Positions 6,959 to 12,875 of a stretch of 12,875 bases of DNA are shown here, piece by piece; positions within the stretch are counted from its first letter, which is position 1; each line of letters starts with the position of its first letter. The position numbers were made by a program, and so were the translations under genes. The notes beneath the pieces are model-generated. The model did not search any database. It had not been told where the DNA came from and was given only the letters and a program-made list of their open reading frames with translations. The DNA is from Candidatus Neomicrothrix sp. UBA825 (GTDB lineage: Bacteria > Actinomycetota > Acidimicrobiia > Acidimicrobiales > UBA8592), in assembly GCA_002295705.1 (NCBI GenBank), contig DBHP01000123.1:5673-18547 (forward strand), written 5' to 3'.

Positions 6959-8500
6959 CTAAACTATTCGACTTTCGCCATCGCCCCAATACTCGTCACG
7001 CAGTAGTCGCTTATAAAGCTTTCCAGTAGGGTGCCGTGGAAGTTCATCTCGGAAGTCAATGCTTCTTGGACATTTCACTTTTGCGAGTTGCTCCTGACAA
7101 TATAACAGAAGCTCTCTCTCAAGTTCTGGTGATGCTTGATCGGGGTCAAGAAGTTGAACGACTGCTTTGACCTCTTCACCCAAATCATCATTTGGAACTC
7201 CGAAAACCGCAACGTCAAGAACTTTCTCATGCATTGTTAAGACATTTTCGGCCTCTTGCGGATAGATATTAACTCCTCCCGAAATGATCATAAAAGCTTT
7301 TCTATCTGTTAGGTATAAGAAACCGTCCTCATCAACTTTTCCAATATCACCTAGCGTCGACCAGCCATTATTCAGCTTTGCACTTTCAGTCTTTTCAGGA
7401 TCATTGTGGTATTCAAAATTACCATCGCTTTCAAAGTAAACGCCACCTATCTCTCCGATTGGAAGCTCAACTCCATCATCATCAACAATATGTAATGTCC
7501 CCAATATTGCTTTTCCTACCGTTCCTTCGTGACTTAGCCAATCGTCACTGTTGCAATAGCAGAATCCGTTACCCTCGGTGCCGGCATAGTATTCGTGAAT
7601 AATTTTCCCCCACCATTCAATCATTTGCTTCTTCACTGGAATTGGGCATGGTGCTGCGGCATGAACCACAGACTCAAGCGAAGAAACATCAAAAGCTTCG
7701 CGCTCGGTTTTGTCAAGTTTTAATAGTCTGACAAACATTGTTGGAACTACTTGCATAAATGTTGCTTTATATTGTTGGATACTCTGAAGAAGCTCTAGGG
7801 GGTCAAATCTCGGCATCACAATTACGGTTCCACCAATCTTGTGTATTCCACGACAAAATCGAAGTGGCGCAGCGTGATATAAGGGAGCTGGAGATAGGTA
7901 AACAGTGTTTTGATTAGCTCCAAATAGAAGACCAAGCAAGGCTGTAACCCCATCTGTATCTCCCAGAGCAGTGTCCGGCAAGGGAACTTTGACTCCCTTA
8001 GGACGTCCAGTGGTACCAGATGAATAGAGCATGTCAGCGCCCTCAACCCTTGGACCGACAGGCGTAACTGGCTGTTCTGCTAAGAGGCCCTCCAGTTGAT
8101 CGTAGCCATCAACATTTCCCCCCACACTAAGTCGCAAAAAAACATTTGGTATATCATCATCTAGCTCAATAGCCTCTTGCGCTTTGTAGGTGGAGGTAAT
8201 GAAAGCGCCAGCACCGCAATCGTTAATGATATAAGCCATCTCCGGTGCCGTAAGCCGAGAGCTTATCGCTGTGTAATACAAACCTGCATAATGGGCGCCC
8301 CAACAGATGGATAAAAATTCCATACGGTTTTCAAGGCATAAAGCGACATGGTCTCCGGGTTCCAACCCAGCTGCCTGAAATAGATTTGCCATTCTTTCCG
8401 CATACTCATGAAGCTCTAGGAATGATATTGATTCACCTGTATCAGACATAATGATCGCAGGCTTATCAGGGGTCGACTTCGCTATTTCACCTGGGTACAT
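6959..8500 (-). CDS. Acyl-CoA synthetase (FadD-type, AMP-forming)
   Basis: This ANL-superfamily ligase joins a carboxylic acid to CoA through an acyl-adenylate. It is full length at 513 residues. Core motifs are YSSGTTGRPKG (159-169, phosphate loop), YYAGTEG (304-310), STLGDIG with Asp385 for ribose, DRKAFMIISGG (399-409, hinge) and PTGKLYKR (491-498, with catalytic Lys494). It lacks the long insert of very-long-chain FadDs. The gene is flanked on its transcript by an HsdA-like steroid dehydrogenase and a SnoaL-like protein, so a steroid or bile-acid side-chain carboxylate is a reasonable substrate guess (inference). A textbook AAGGAGGA lies three bases before the ATG. The 79 bases upstream contain a promoter-like pair, so it may be transcribed independently of the dehydrogenase. 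Confidence 0.92.
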   Translation of the reverse strand: MYPGEIAKSTPDKPAIIMSDTGESISFLELHEYAERMANLFQAAGLEPGDHVALCLENRMEFLSICWGAHYAGLYYTAISSRLTAPEMAYIINDCGAGAFITSTYKAQEAIELDDDIPNVFLRLSVGGNVDGYDQLEGLLAEQPVTPVGPRVEGADMLYSSGTTGRPKGVKVPLPDTALGDTDGVTALLGLLFGANQNTVYLSPAPLYHAAPLRFCRGIHKIGGTVIVMPRFDPLELLQSIQQYKATFMQVVPTMFVRLLKLDKTEREAFDVSSLESVVHAAAPCPIPVKKQMIEWWGKIIHEYYAGTEGNGFCYCNSDDWLSHEGTVGKAILGTLHIVDDDGVELPIGEIGGVYFESDGNFEYHNDPEKTESAKLNNGWSTLGDIGKVDEDGFLYLTDRKAFMIISGGVNIYPQEAENVLTMHEKVLDVAVFGVPNDDLGEEVKAVVQLLDPDQASPELERELLLYCQEQLAKVKCPRSIDFRDELPRHPTGKLYKRLLRDEYWGDGESRIV

Positions 8501-8503
8501 TCT

Positions 8504-8511
8504 TCCTCCTT
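8504..8511 (-). promoter_or_regulatory. Strong Shine-Dalgarno site of the acyl-CoA synthetase
   Basis: On the minus strand the bases read AAGGAGGA, three bases before the ATG. It is the best ribosome site in the window and fixes the start. Confidence 0.75.
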
Positions 8512-8524
8512 TATCCTTGCAGTG

Positions 8525-8553
8525 ATGCTAAGTGACCCAAAATAGTCTTGCAA
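8525..8553 (-). promoter_or_regulatory. Candidate sigma-70-like promoter for the acyl-CoA synthetase
   Basis: On the minus strand TTGCAA (8553-8548) and TAGCAT (8530-8525) are separated by exactly 17 bases. Each matches the -35 or -10 consensus at four of six positions. A transcript would start roughly 20 bases before the synthetase ATG. The surrounding 79-base gap shows no other feature. Such matches also arise by chance. Confidence 0.3.
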
Positions 8554-8579
8554 CATGAGGACAAGGAAAGAACGCTACA

Positions 8580-9380
8580 TCAGATGATAAAAGATCGTGG
8601 CCAATCGTTTGGACGAATTAAAGCATCTGAACCGCCATCAACATAAACTAGCGACCCACACATGAAATCCGCAGCTGGGGAAAGCATCATAGCTATCCAT
8701 TTAGCGATGAGGTCAGGAGAGCCAAAATCGCCAACAGGAATCGGTAAGTGCTCAACAGCAGGCCCAAATACAGGGTCGTTGATACTGTTTTTGAGCAACG
8801 GGGTCATGATCGCTCCTGGACAGATAGCGTTTAAACGAATTCCACTCCCTGCCCAATCTGCTGATGGTGCATTCAAACGGACATATCTAGCAACCGCTAA
8901 TTTAGAAGCCGCATAGGATATAGCCATATCCTGTGGGCTATCAAGCGCATCAAGGAGTCCATGGGCTGTCGGCTCGTCACGAGCTAGACAGGAATTAACA
9001 AGCTCATCGGGAATATTTGGAGTAATCGTAGTTGAGTTTGAGGATACAGCTACGACGTATGAGTTCTCATTGCTTTTAACTAAAGCACCTTTCAGTCCCT
9101 CCAGAAGTTCCATTGTGCCAAACCAATTAATCGAAAGCATTAGTTTCGGATCGAAGGGAACTGAAACACCAGCGCACGTTACCAACCCATCAAGTTTGCC
9201 TCCAGACATTTCAAGCGTTGCAGCAATTGCTTCCTCTCTTCCTTCGGATGTTCCCAAATCAGTTTCAATCTCTGCATTTCGGATATCAATGCCAATCACA
9301 TCTTCAGATTGAGATTCCATCAACTCTCGGGTTGCAGCCCCGATGCCCGATCCAGATCCCGTTATTGCTATAGTGCCCAA
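8580..9380 (-). CDS. HsdA-like 3-alpha-hydroxysteroid dehydrogenase/carbonyl reductase (SDR)
   Basis: This NAD(P)-dependent short-chain dehydrogenase has 266 residues. The cofactor loop is TGSGSGIG (7-14), followed by IGIDIRNAEIETDL (29-42), close to the equivalent stretch of Comamonas HsdA. The catalytic residues are Ser114, Tyr156 and Lys160. Ser and Tyr are 42 residues apart rather than the usual 13 or so, giving the same extra helical insertion that characterises the HsdA branch (Ser114/Tyr155/Lys159). The end, YVDGGSDALIRP, also matches HsdA. The family oxidises or reduces the 3-alpha-hydroxyl of steroids and bile acids and also reduces xenobiotic carbonyls. The start is TTG 9380: no ATG or GTG exists between it and the in-frame upstream stop (9399-9401), and GGGAGGGG precedes it. 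It heads the minus-strand run. Confidence 0.87.
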   Translation of the reverse strand: MGTIAITGSGSGIGAATRELMESQSEDVIGIDIRNAEIETDLGTSEGREEAIAATLEMSGGKLDGLVTCAGVSVPFDPKLMLSINWFGTMELLEGLKGALVKSNENSYVVAVSSNSTTITPNIPDELVNSCLARDEPTAHGLLDALDSPQDMAISYAASKLAVARYVRLNAPSADWAGSGIRLNAICPGAIMTPLLKNSINDPVFGPAVEHLPIPVGDFGSPDLIAKWIAMMLSPAADFMCGSLVYVDGGSDALIRPNDWPRSFII

Positions 9381-9470
9381 AACCCCTCCCTTGGCTATTT
9401 ATAACTTTAGACTCAACTAAATTTCACCGCATATTGTGTAATTCTTTCTCTAAAGAAGCAAAATGAATAT
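9381..9470. promoter_or_regulatory. Divergent promoter region, including the SDR ribosome site
   Basis: These 90 bases separate the minus-strand SDR from the plus-strand membrane-protein operon, so promoters for both should lie here. On the minus strand there is a GGGAGGGG ribosome site just before the TTG start and a TATAAA (9403-9398) that could be a -10 box giving a short leader, though no good -35 accompanies it. A second minus-strand pair, TTGCTT and CACAAT with 17-base spacing, lies further upstream. No clear plus-strand promoter and no obvious palindromic operator were seen. Confidence 0.4.
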
Positions 9471-10133
9471 GTGACTGAAGACGATTCAAATAAACCTGGT
9501 CCACCAGATAATCCACGGGTAAAGCAGAACCCATGGGAATCAATCATGCCAATTGTTTTGTTTATCGTCTTCAACAGACTGCTGGGTTTGGCACAGGCCA
9601 TCGTCGCAGCAACTGTTTGGTCTGTCGCGATCTCCATTCGGAGGTATCGAAACGGACATCCTATTGGAAAGTTTATTCCTATAGTCACGGCAGGAATTGT
9701 AATTAGGGGAGTCATAGGAATAATTACTGACAGTGAAGCTGTATATTTTGGAATTGGAATTGGGACTAAAGCATCTGTAGGAATTGGACTTATTTCTACA
9801 GCGTTATTATCTCGTGACTATTTGACAAAGCAGATTAAGAAATTTATCTATTCCAATAAATTCAGTACAGACCATCCGGCTTTCCAAACAGGAGTTAACC
9901 GAGTCGCCTGCATATTAGGACTTGCATTACTTATAAGTTCCGGTTTCGACATCTGGCTGTACAACAATGCTTCGGTTGATGGTTACTTGATTATTAGATT
10001 CTTCGTGAATTGGGTGTATACAACAGCGGTGATCATATTAGTCGCCTATTATTTGGAGCGTGAATGGGGAAAAATTGTTGGTTTCCCAGGTATTTCTAAT
10101 CTCCTAAAAGGTGAATTAGAAAAGGATAGTTAA
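9471..10133 (+). CDS. Multi-pass membrane protein of unknown function
   Basis: I do not recognise this protein with certainty. It has 220 residues: a hydrophilic, Asp/Pro/Asn-rich cytoplasmic-looking N-terminus (1-25), then about five hydrophobic stretches (roughly 26-55, 68-86, 91-113, 143-164 and 171-194), and a charged C-terminal tail. RRYRNG at 57-62 after the first hydrophobic block is a basic cytoplasmic loop. The layout resembles VC0807/DUF3159-type membrane proteins, but that is only a suggestion. The start is GTG 9471. A three-codon ATG-AAT-ATG-TGA frame overlaps it. The next in-frame start (ATG 9546) would remove the hydrophilic N-terminus. It is 15 bases upstream of an SDR gene and probably co-transcribed, so transport of, or membrane association with, that SDR's substrate is conceivable but unsupported. 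Confidence 0.72.
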   Translation: MTEDDSNKPGPPDNPRVKQNPWESIMPIVLFIVFNRLLGLAQAIVAATVWSVAISIRRYRNGHPIGKFIPIVTAGIVIRGVIGIITDSEAVYFGIGIGTKASVGIGLISTALLSRDYLTKQIKKFIYSNKFSTDHPAFQTGVNRVACILGLALLISSGFDIWLYNNASVDGYLIIRFFVNWVYTTAVIILVAYYLEREWGKIVGFPGISNLLKGELEKDS

Positions 10134-10148
10134 AACTTTGGAGTTGGC

Positions 10149-10982
10149 ATGAAAAGAGATTTAGGGAATTTTGGAGTCCTCATTACCGGAGGGGGGACTG
10201 GTATCGGAAAAGCATGCGCAGCTGAGATGTACTCAAATGGGGCGCTTGTGACCATATGTGGACGAACCGAAGAGAAATTGAAACAATCTGTTCAAGAAAT
10301 AGTTGAGAACCAACAAGAGGGTGGGGCCATACAATATGTGACTTGTGACGTAACCGATGAGGATCAGGTTCTCAAGACTGTTTTAGCTGCTGATGAATTT
10401 GGTGAGGGCCTTGACGGAGTTGTTGCAAATGCAGGAGGGGGAGGAGCAATAGTTCCGTACCATATGCAAAAGGCGGAAGAGTTCTCGAGAGTTCTAAACT
10501 TGAACGTCCTTGGCACGATGCTTTGCATCAAACATGCTGTTCCAATGTTGCGAAAGTCTGATAAGGCTTCTTTCGTGGGGATGTCATCCATAGCAAGTCA
10601 TTTAACCCATCTATGGTTCGGAGCGTATCCTGCTGCCAAAGCAGGTATTGAAGCGATCATTCGTAATGCAGCTGACGAGTATGGGCCAGCAAATATTCGG
10701 TTCAATGCGGTCCGTCCCGGTTTTATTGAGACTGAGATTATGGAAGGAATTCCCAGAGATAGCGAGATATTTAATAGCTACATAGAAAATACGCCACTCG
10801 GAGACGTTGGACAACCATACGATGTCGCAGCACTTGTAAAATTTCTCCTCAGTAATGAATCAAGGTGGATCACTGGTCAGTGCATAAATGTTGACGGTGG
10901 GCATTCATTAAGAAGAGGGCCTCAATTCACACAGTTTTTAGGCAACTTTTCTGAAGACGAGCTCCACGGAGAACTTCCCTAA
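10149..10982 (+). CDS. Classical short-chain dehydrogenase/reductase
   Basis: This is a Rossmann-fold NAD(P) oxidoreductase of 277 residues. Motifs are TGGGTGIG (13-20), CGRT (37-40), CDVTD (66-70), NAG (94-96), Ser147 in MSSIAS, and Tyr160/Lys164 in YPAAK, with the normal 13-residue Ser-Tyr spacing, then RPGFIET (189-195) and NVDGGHSLRRGP (247-258). The Arg at position 39, in the loop after beta-2, would suit NADP(H). The C-terminal tail beyond the DGG motif is about 25 residues and acidic. It is clearly a different SDR branch from the HsdA-like gene nearby. A GGAG lies a few bases upstream of the ATG. The stop shares its last base with the following ATG (TAATG), so it is coupled to the luciferase-like gene. 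Alcohol or ketone substrate unknown. Confidence 0.92.
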   Translation: MKRDLGNFGVLITGGGTGIGKACAAEMYSNGALVTICGRTEEKLKQSVQEIVENQQEGGAIQYVTCDVTDEDQVLKTVLAADEFGEGLDGVVANAGGGGAIVPYHMQKAEEFSRVLNLNVLGTMLCIKHAVPMLRKSDKASFVGMSSIASHLTHLWFGAYPAAKAGIEAIIRNAADEYGPANIRFNAVRPGFIETEIMEGIPRDSEIFNSYIENTPLGDVGQPYDVAALVKFLLSNESRWITGQCINVDGGHSLRRGPQFTQFLGNFSEDELHGELP

Positions 10983-11935
10983 TGTCTCGTACGACGTTAG
11001 GAGCAGGCTCCGTGTCACTTCGTCTCTATGCATCCGAGGGGACATCAGTTGAGCAGGTAAACCAAATGAGAGCAGCGGCCCAACTAGCCGAAGAAGTTGG
11101 CTATGACGGAGTCATGGTTAGCGAACATCATGCAGGGTTTCCTGGATACTTACCCAACCCGCTTCAGCTCAGTGCGTTTCTTTTAGCAGCGACTGAGAAA
11201 ATATGGGTATCTCCTTGCCCGTTACTGCTCCCAACCAAACCACGTGCCATGCTTGCAGAAGAAATAGCTTGGTTATCGAGCGCTTACCCACATCGCGTTG
11301 GAATAGGTTTTGCAGCTGGTGCGCTTCCAGTTGACTTCGAACTTGCAGAAGTTCCATTTGATGAAAAGAATGCTCGATTCAAAAGCAGTCTTCCTTGGAT
11401 CGTGAATACTCTCAGAGGAATAGCTGAAGACCCAATTGCAAAAGATCTCGCCATAAAGCAATGCAAGCTTCAGCCAATTCCAATTGCAATCGCAGCACAG
11501 AGTGCTGAAGCATGCAGAAGAGCTGCGAAACTTAATGCAGGAATTCTCTTTGATTCACTTCAATCTCCTGAAGTTTCCAAGAAGCTATCTTCTGCATATC
11601 GAGAGGCTGGAGGAAATGGACCAATTATACTAATCCGTCGTGTTTGGATAGGGAGCCCGCCAGCATCAAAGATCCAAGCTCAAATGGAGCATTATCATAG
11701 CTACGCAAGTGATCAAGCTAAAGCTAATTGGATTGAGGGAGATAGCACTGTACTCGGCCAAAATGGTGCACAAGCAGCTGAGCGTTTGATCAAAATACTA
11801 CATACCTCAGGGTGCGATACAGTCAACATACGAATACATGTTGCTGGGCTAGAGGCCAATCAAATAAGTGAACAATTGGAAAAACATAAAGATGATTTAG
11901 TTCCATTGTTGAAATCTGATCTCAGGCCTATCTAA
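10982..11935 (+). CDS. Luciferase-like (LLM-class) flavin or F420 oxidoreductase
   Basis: This TIM-barrel protein of the bacterial luciferase superfamily has 317 residues. Signatures are GYDGVMVSEHHAGFPGYLPN (40-59, with the Ser-Glu-His-His cluster at the active-site end of an early strand), SPCPLLLP (77-84), HRVGIGFAAGALPVDFE (104-120) and FDEKNARF (126-133). Members use FMNH2 with oxygen, or F420, to oxidise or reduce small organics; the cofactor cannot be decided here. A TAATG junction couples it to the SDR, suggesting consecutive redox steps on one substrate. The 3' end overlaps the convergent P450 gene by eight bases. The chain is on the short side for monooxygenases of this superfamily but shows no obvious break. 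Confidence 0.87.
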   Translation: MSRTTLGAGSVSLRLYASEGTSVEQVNQMRAAAQLAEEVGYDGVMVSEHHAGFPGYLPNPLQLSAFLLAATEKIWVSPCPLLLPTKPRAMLAEEIAWLSSAYPHRVGIGFAAGALPVDFELAEVPFDEKNARFKSSLPWIVNTLRGIAEDPIAKDLAIKQCKLQPIPIAIAAQSAEACRRAAKLNAGILFDSLQSPEVSKKLSSAYREAGGNGPIILIRRVWIGSPPASKIQAQMEHYHSYASDQAKANWIEGDSTVLGQNGAQAAERLIKILHTSGCDTVNIRIHVAGLEANQISEQLEKHKDDLVPLLKSDLRPI

Positions 11936-12875
11936 GCTCTGGGGTTAAGTCCATAGGGCAAGACGCTAAACCATAAACAAAGGCATTAGGCATTTCTACA
12001 GGGTCACCAGCAAGAGCAAAGCTTTCTACACGCTTAATTAGTTGCTCGTAGAAGAGTTTTATTTCCAGACGAGCTAAAGAAGCACCTAAACAGAAGTGAG
12101 TGCCAAAGCCAAAAGCAATATGGTGGTTTGGGTCCCTAGTCACATCGAGTGTTTCAGGGTTATTAAATTTTTCTAAATCCCTATTCGCTGAAGAATACAT
12201 AAGCACGACTTGGTCTCCCTTACGTATCGTTTTGCCATGTATGACATAATCCTCTGTAGCGACACGACACATATTATGAATAGGGGTTACATACCGAATA
12301 AATTCCTCTACAGCAATTTCAAGATCTGCACCTTTCTTTAGCAGCTCCCACTGAGTAGGTGAGTTAGCAAGATGAAGCATCGATCTCGCAATCACTGTGC
12401 GGGTTGTTTCCGCTCCTCCATCAAGCAACAGCAAACAATCACTTATTATTTGATCTAGACCAAAATCTGAACCATCCTTTAAACCCTCAGACTCGGCCAC
12501 TATCCAAGCGGACATTATGTCATCTGAAGGGTTTATTTTCTTCTCAGAATAAAGTTTCATGCAGGCCTCCACGAACTCAAAAACTGCTTTAGTTCCCTCT
12601 TCGTTTTGGTAACGAGGCCCGCCACCCAAAGCGATCGTTTCTTCAGACCACCTATGAAGTGCGGGCCAAAGATCTTCAGGAAACCCAAGTAGATGTCCAA
12701 TCATCATCGCCGGAAGAGGAGCAGCGAGTTCACCGACAATATCGGTCGGTCTTTCATTGGACAATGCATCATCAAGAAGGTGCTCCACAGCACCTGTGAT
12801 ATGCGGCGTCCAAGAACTAACTGATCGAGGAGTGAATCTTCTAGAAACCAGCAACCTACGAACATTATGTTGAGG
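11928..12875 (-). CDS. Cytochrome P450, CYP142/CYP125-like (N-terminal part outside window)
   Basis: This is a haem-thiolate monooxygenase. The reading frame stays open to the window edge (PQHNVRRLLVSRRFTPR, the familiar segment about a quarter of the way into actinobacterial P450s), so the TTG at 12854 is not the start and roughly 80-100 residues are missing. Visible motifs are the I-helix DGGAETTR (the acid-alcohol pair Glu-Thr for oxygen activation), the ExxR motif in EEFIRY, ANRDLEKFNNPETLDVTRDP and the haem loop FGFGTHFCLGASLARLE, with the Cys codon at 12090-12092. The loop and the C-terminal FVYGLASCP resemble CYP142, a cholesterol/cholestenone 27-hydroxylase, which fits the steroid genes at the other end. 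CYP124/CYP268-like alternatives remain open. The 3' end overlaps the luciferase-like gene. Confidence 0.93.
   Translation of the reverse strand, partial: PQHNVRRLLVSRRFTPRSVSSWTPHITGAVEHLLDDALSNERPTDIVGELAAPLPAMMIGHLLGFPEDLWPALHRWSEETIALGGGPRYQNEEGTKAVFEFVEACMKLYSEKKINPSDDIMSAWIVAESEGLKDGSDFGLDQIISDCLLLLDGGAETTRTVIARSMLHLANSPTQWELLKKGADLEIAVEEFIRYVTPIHNMCRVATEDYVIHGKTIRKGDQVVLMYSSANRDLEKFNNPETLDVTRDPNHHIAFGFGTHFCLGASLARLEIKLFYEQLIKRVESFALAGDPVEMPNAFVYGLASCPMDLTPELR

Noticed and set aside
9413..9715. 100-residue minus-strand frame opposite the membrane protein
   Set aside because: It lies antisense to a gene with clear membrane-helix structure, has no recognisable motif, and looks like a shadow frame; the same applies to the antisense frame at 2984-3280 and the frame at 8662-8916.
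1..12875. KstR/KstR2-type operators, CRISPR repeats, tRNA genes, insertion sequences and strong terminator hairpins
   Set aside because: I looked in all gaps for the KstR2-like CAAG-N2-CTTG palindrome and for repeat units, and saw none convincing.
1..12875. SAR202 (Chloroflexota) origin, suggested by the mix of luciferase-like, SDR and acyl-CoA dehydrogenase genes
   Set aside because: The ipdB/ipdC/FadE-pair order and the actinobacterial TrmH signature favour Actinobacteria, though the window alone cannot prove it.

Overview
The window looks like part of the chromosome of an actinobacterium, probably a marine Acidimicrobiia-type lineage (inference). Three things point there. The left-end genes are the actinobacterial cholesterol C/D-ring genes ipdB and ipdC. 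A TrmH-type methylase carries a long N-terminus and motif set that I know from actinobacteria. The rest is dense in FadE/FadD/SDR/luciferase-like genes plus a CYP142/CYP125-like P450. G+C is moderate, about 40-50% by eye, well below mycobacteria. Genes are packed tightly, with start/stop overlaps and nearly touching or overlapping convergent 3' ends, as in streamlined genomes. No rRNA, tRNA, CRISPR, phage or insertion element was seen, and no stretch over about 90 bases lacks a gene.

Region 1 (1-5823, + strand) is a run of seven genes: ipdB (5' end outside the window), ipdC, a large and a small acyl-CoA dehydrogenase (likely a FadE heteromer), a PaaI-type hotdog thioesterase, a low-molecular-weight phosphatase and a hemolysin III/PAQR-family membrane protein. 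Most junctions overlap or are only a few bases. The first five read as a CoA-thioester catabolic module for the last two steroid rings; the last two look like passengers. A TrmH/SpoU RNA methyltransferase (5889-6482) follows after a 65-base gap.

Region 2 (6485-9380, - strand) is transcribed as an HsdA-like 3-alpha-hydroxysteroid dehydrogenase (TTG start), then an acyl-CoA synthetase, then a SnoaL/NTF2-like protein. This set matches, by protein class, the ligase/3-alpha-HSD/dehydratase trio of bile-acid metabolism (BaiB/BaiA/BaiE, or HsdA and Hsh2 in aerobes). It is the most interesting hypothesis in the window.

Region 3 (9471-11935, + strand), divergent from region 2, holds an unassigned multi-pass membrane protein, a classical SDR and a luciferase-like flavin oxidoreductase, the last two joined by TAATG. 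The right edge (- strand) is a cytochrome P450 whose N-terminal part lies outside the window and whose C-terminus resembles cholesterol 27-hydroxylases.

Together the window reads as part of a sterol or bile-acid catabolic island: a P450 and CoA ligase to activate the side chain, a hydroxysteroid dehydrogenase and a possible dehydratase for ring substituents, and Ipd/FadE enzymes for rings C/D. Substrate assignments are inferences from families and context.
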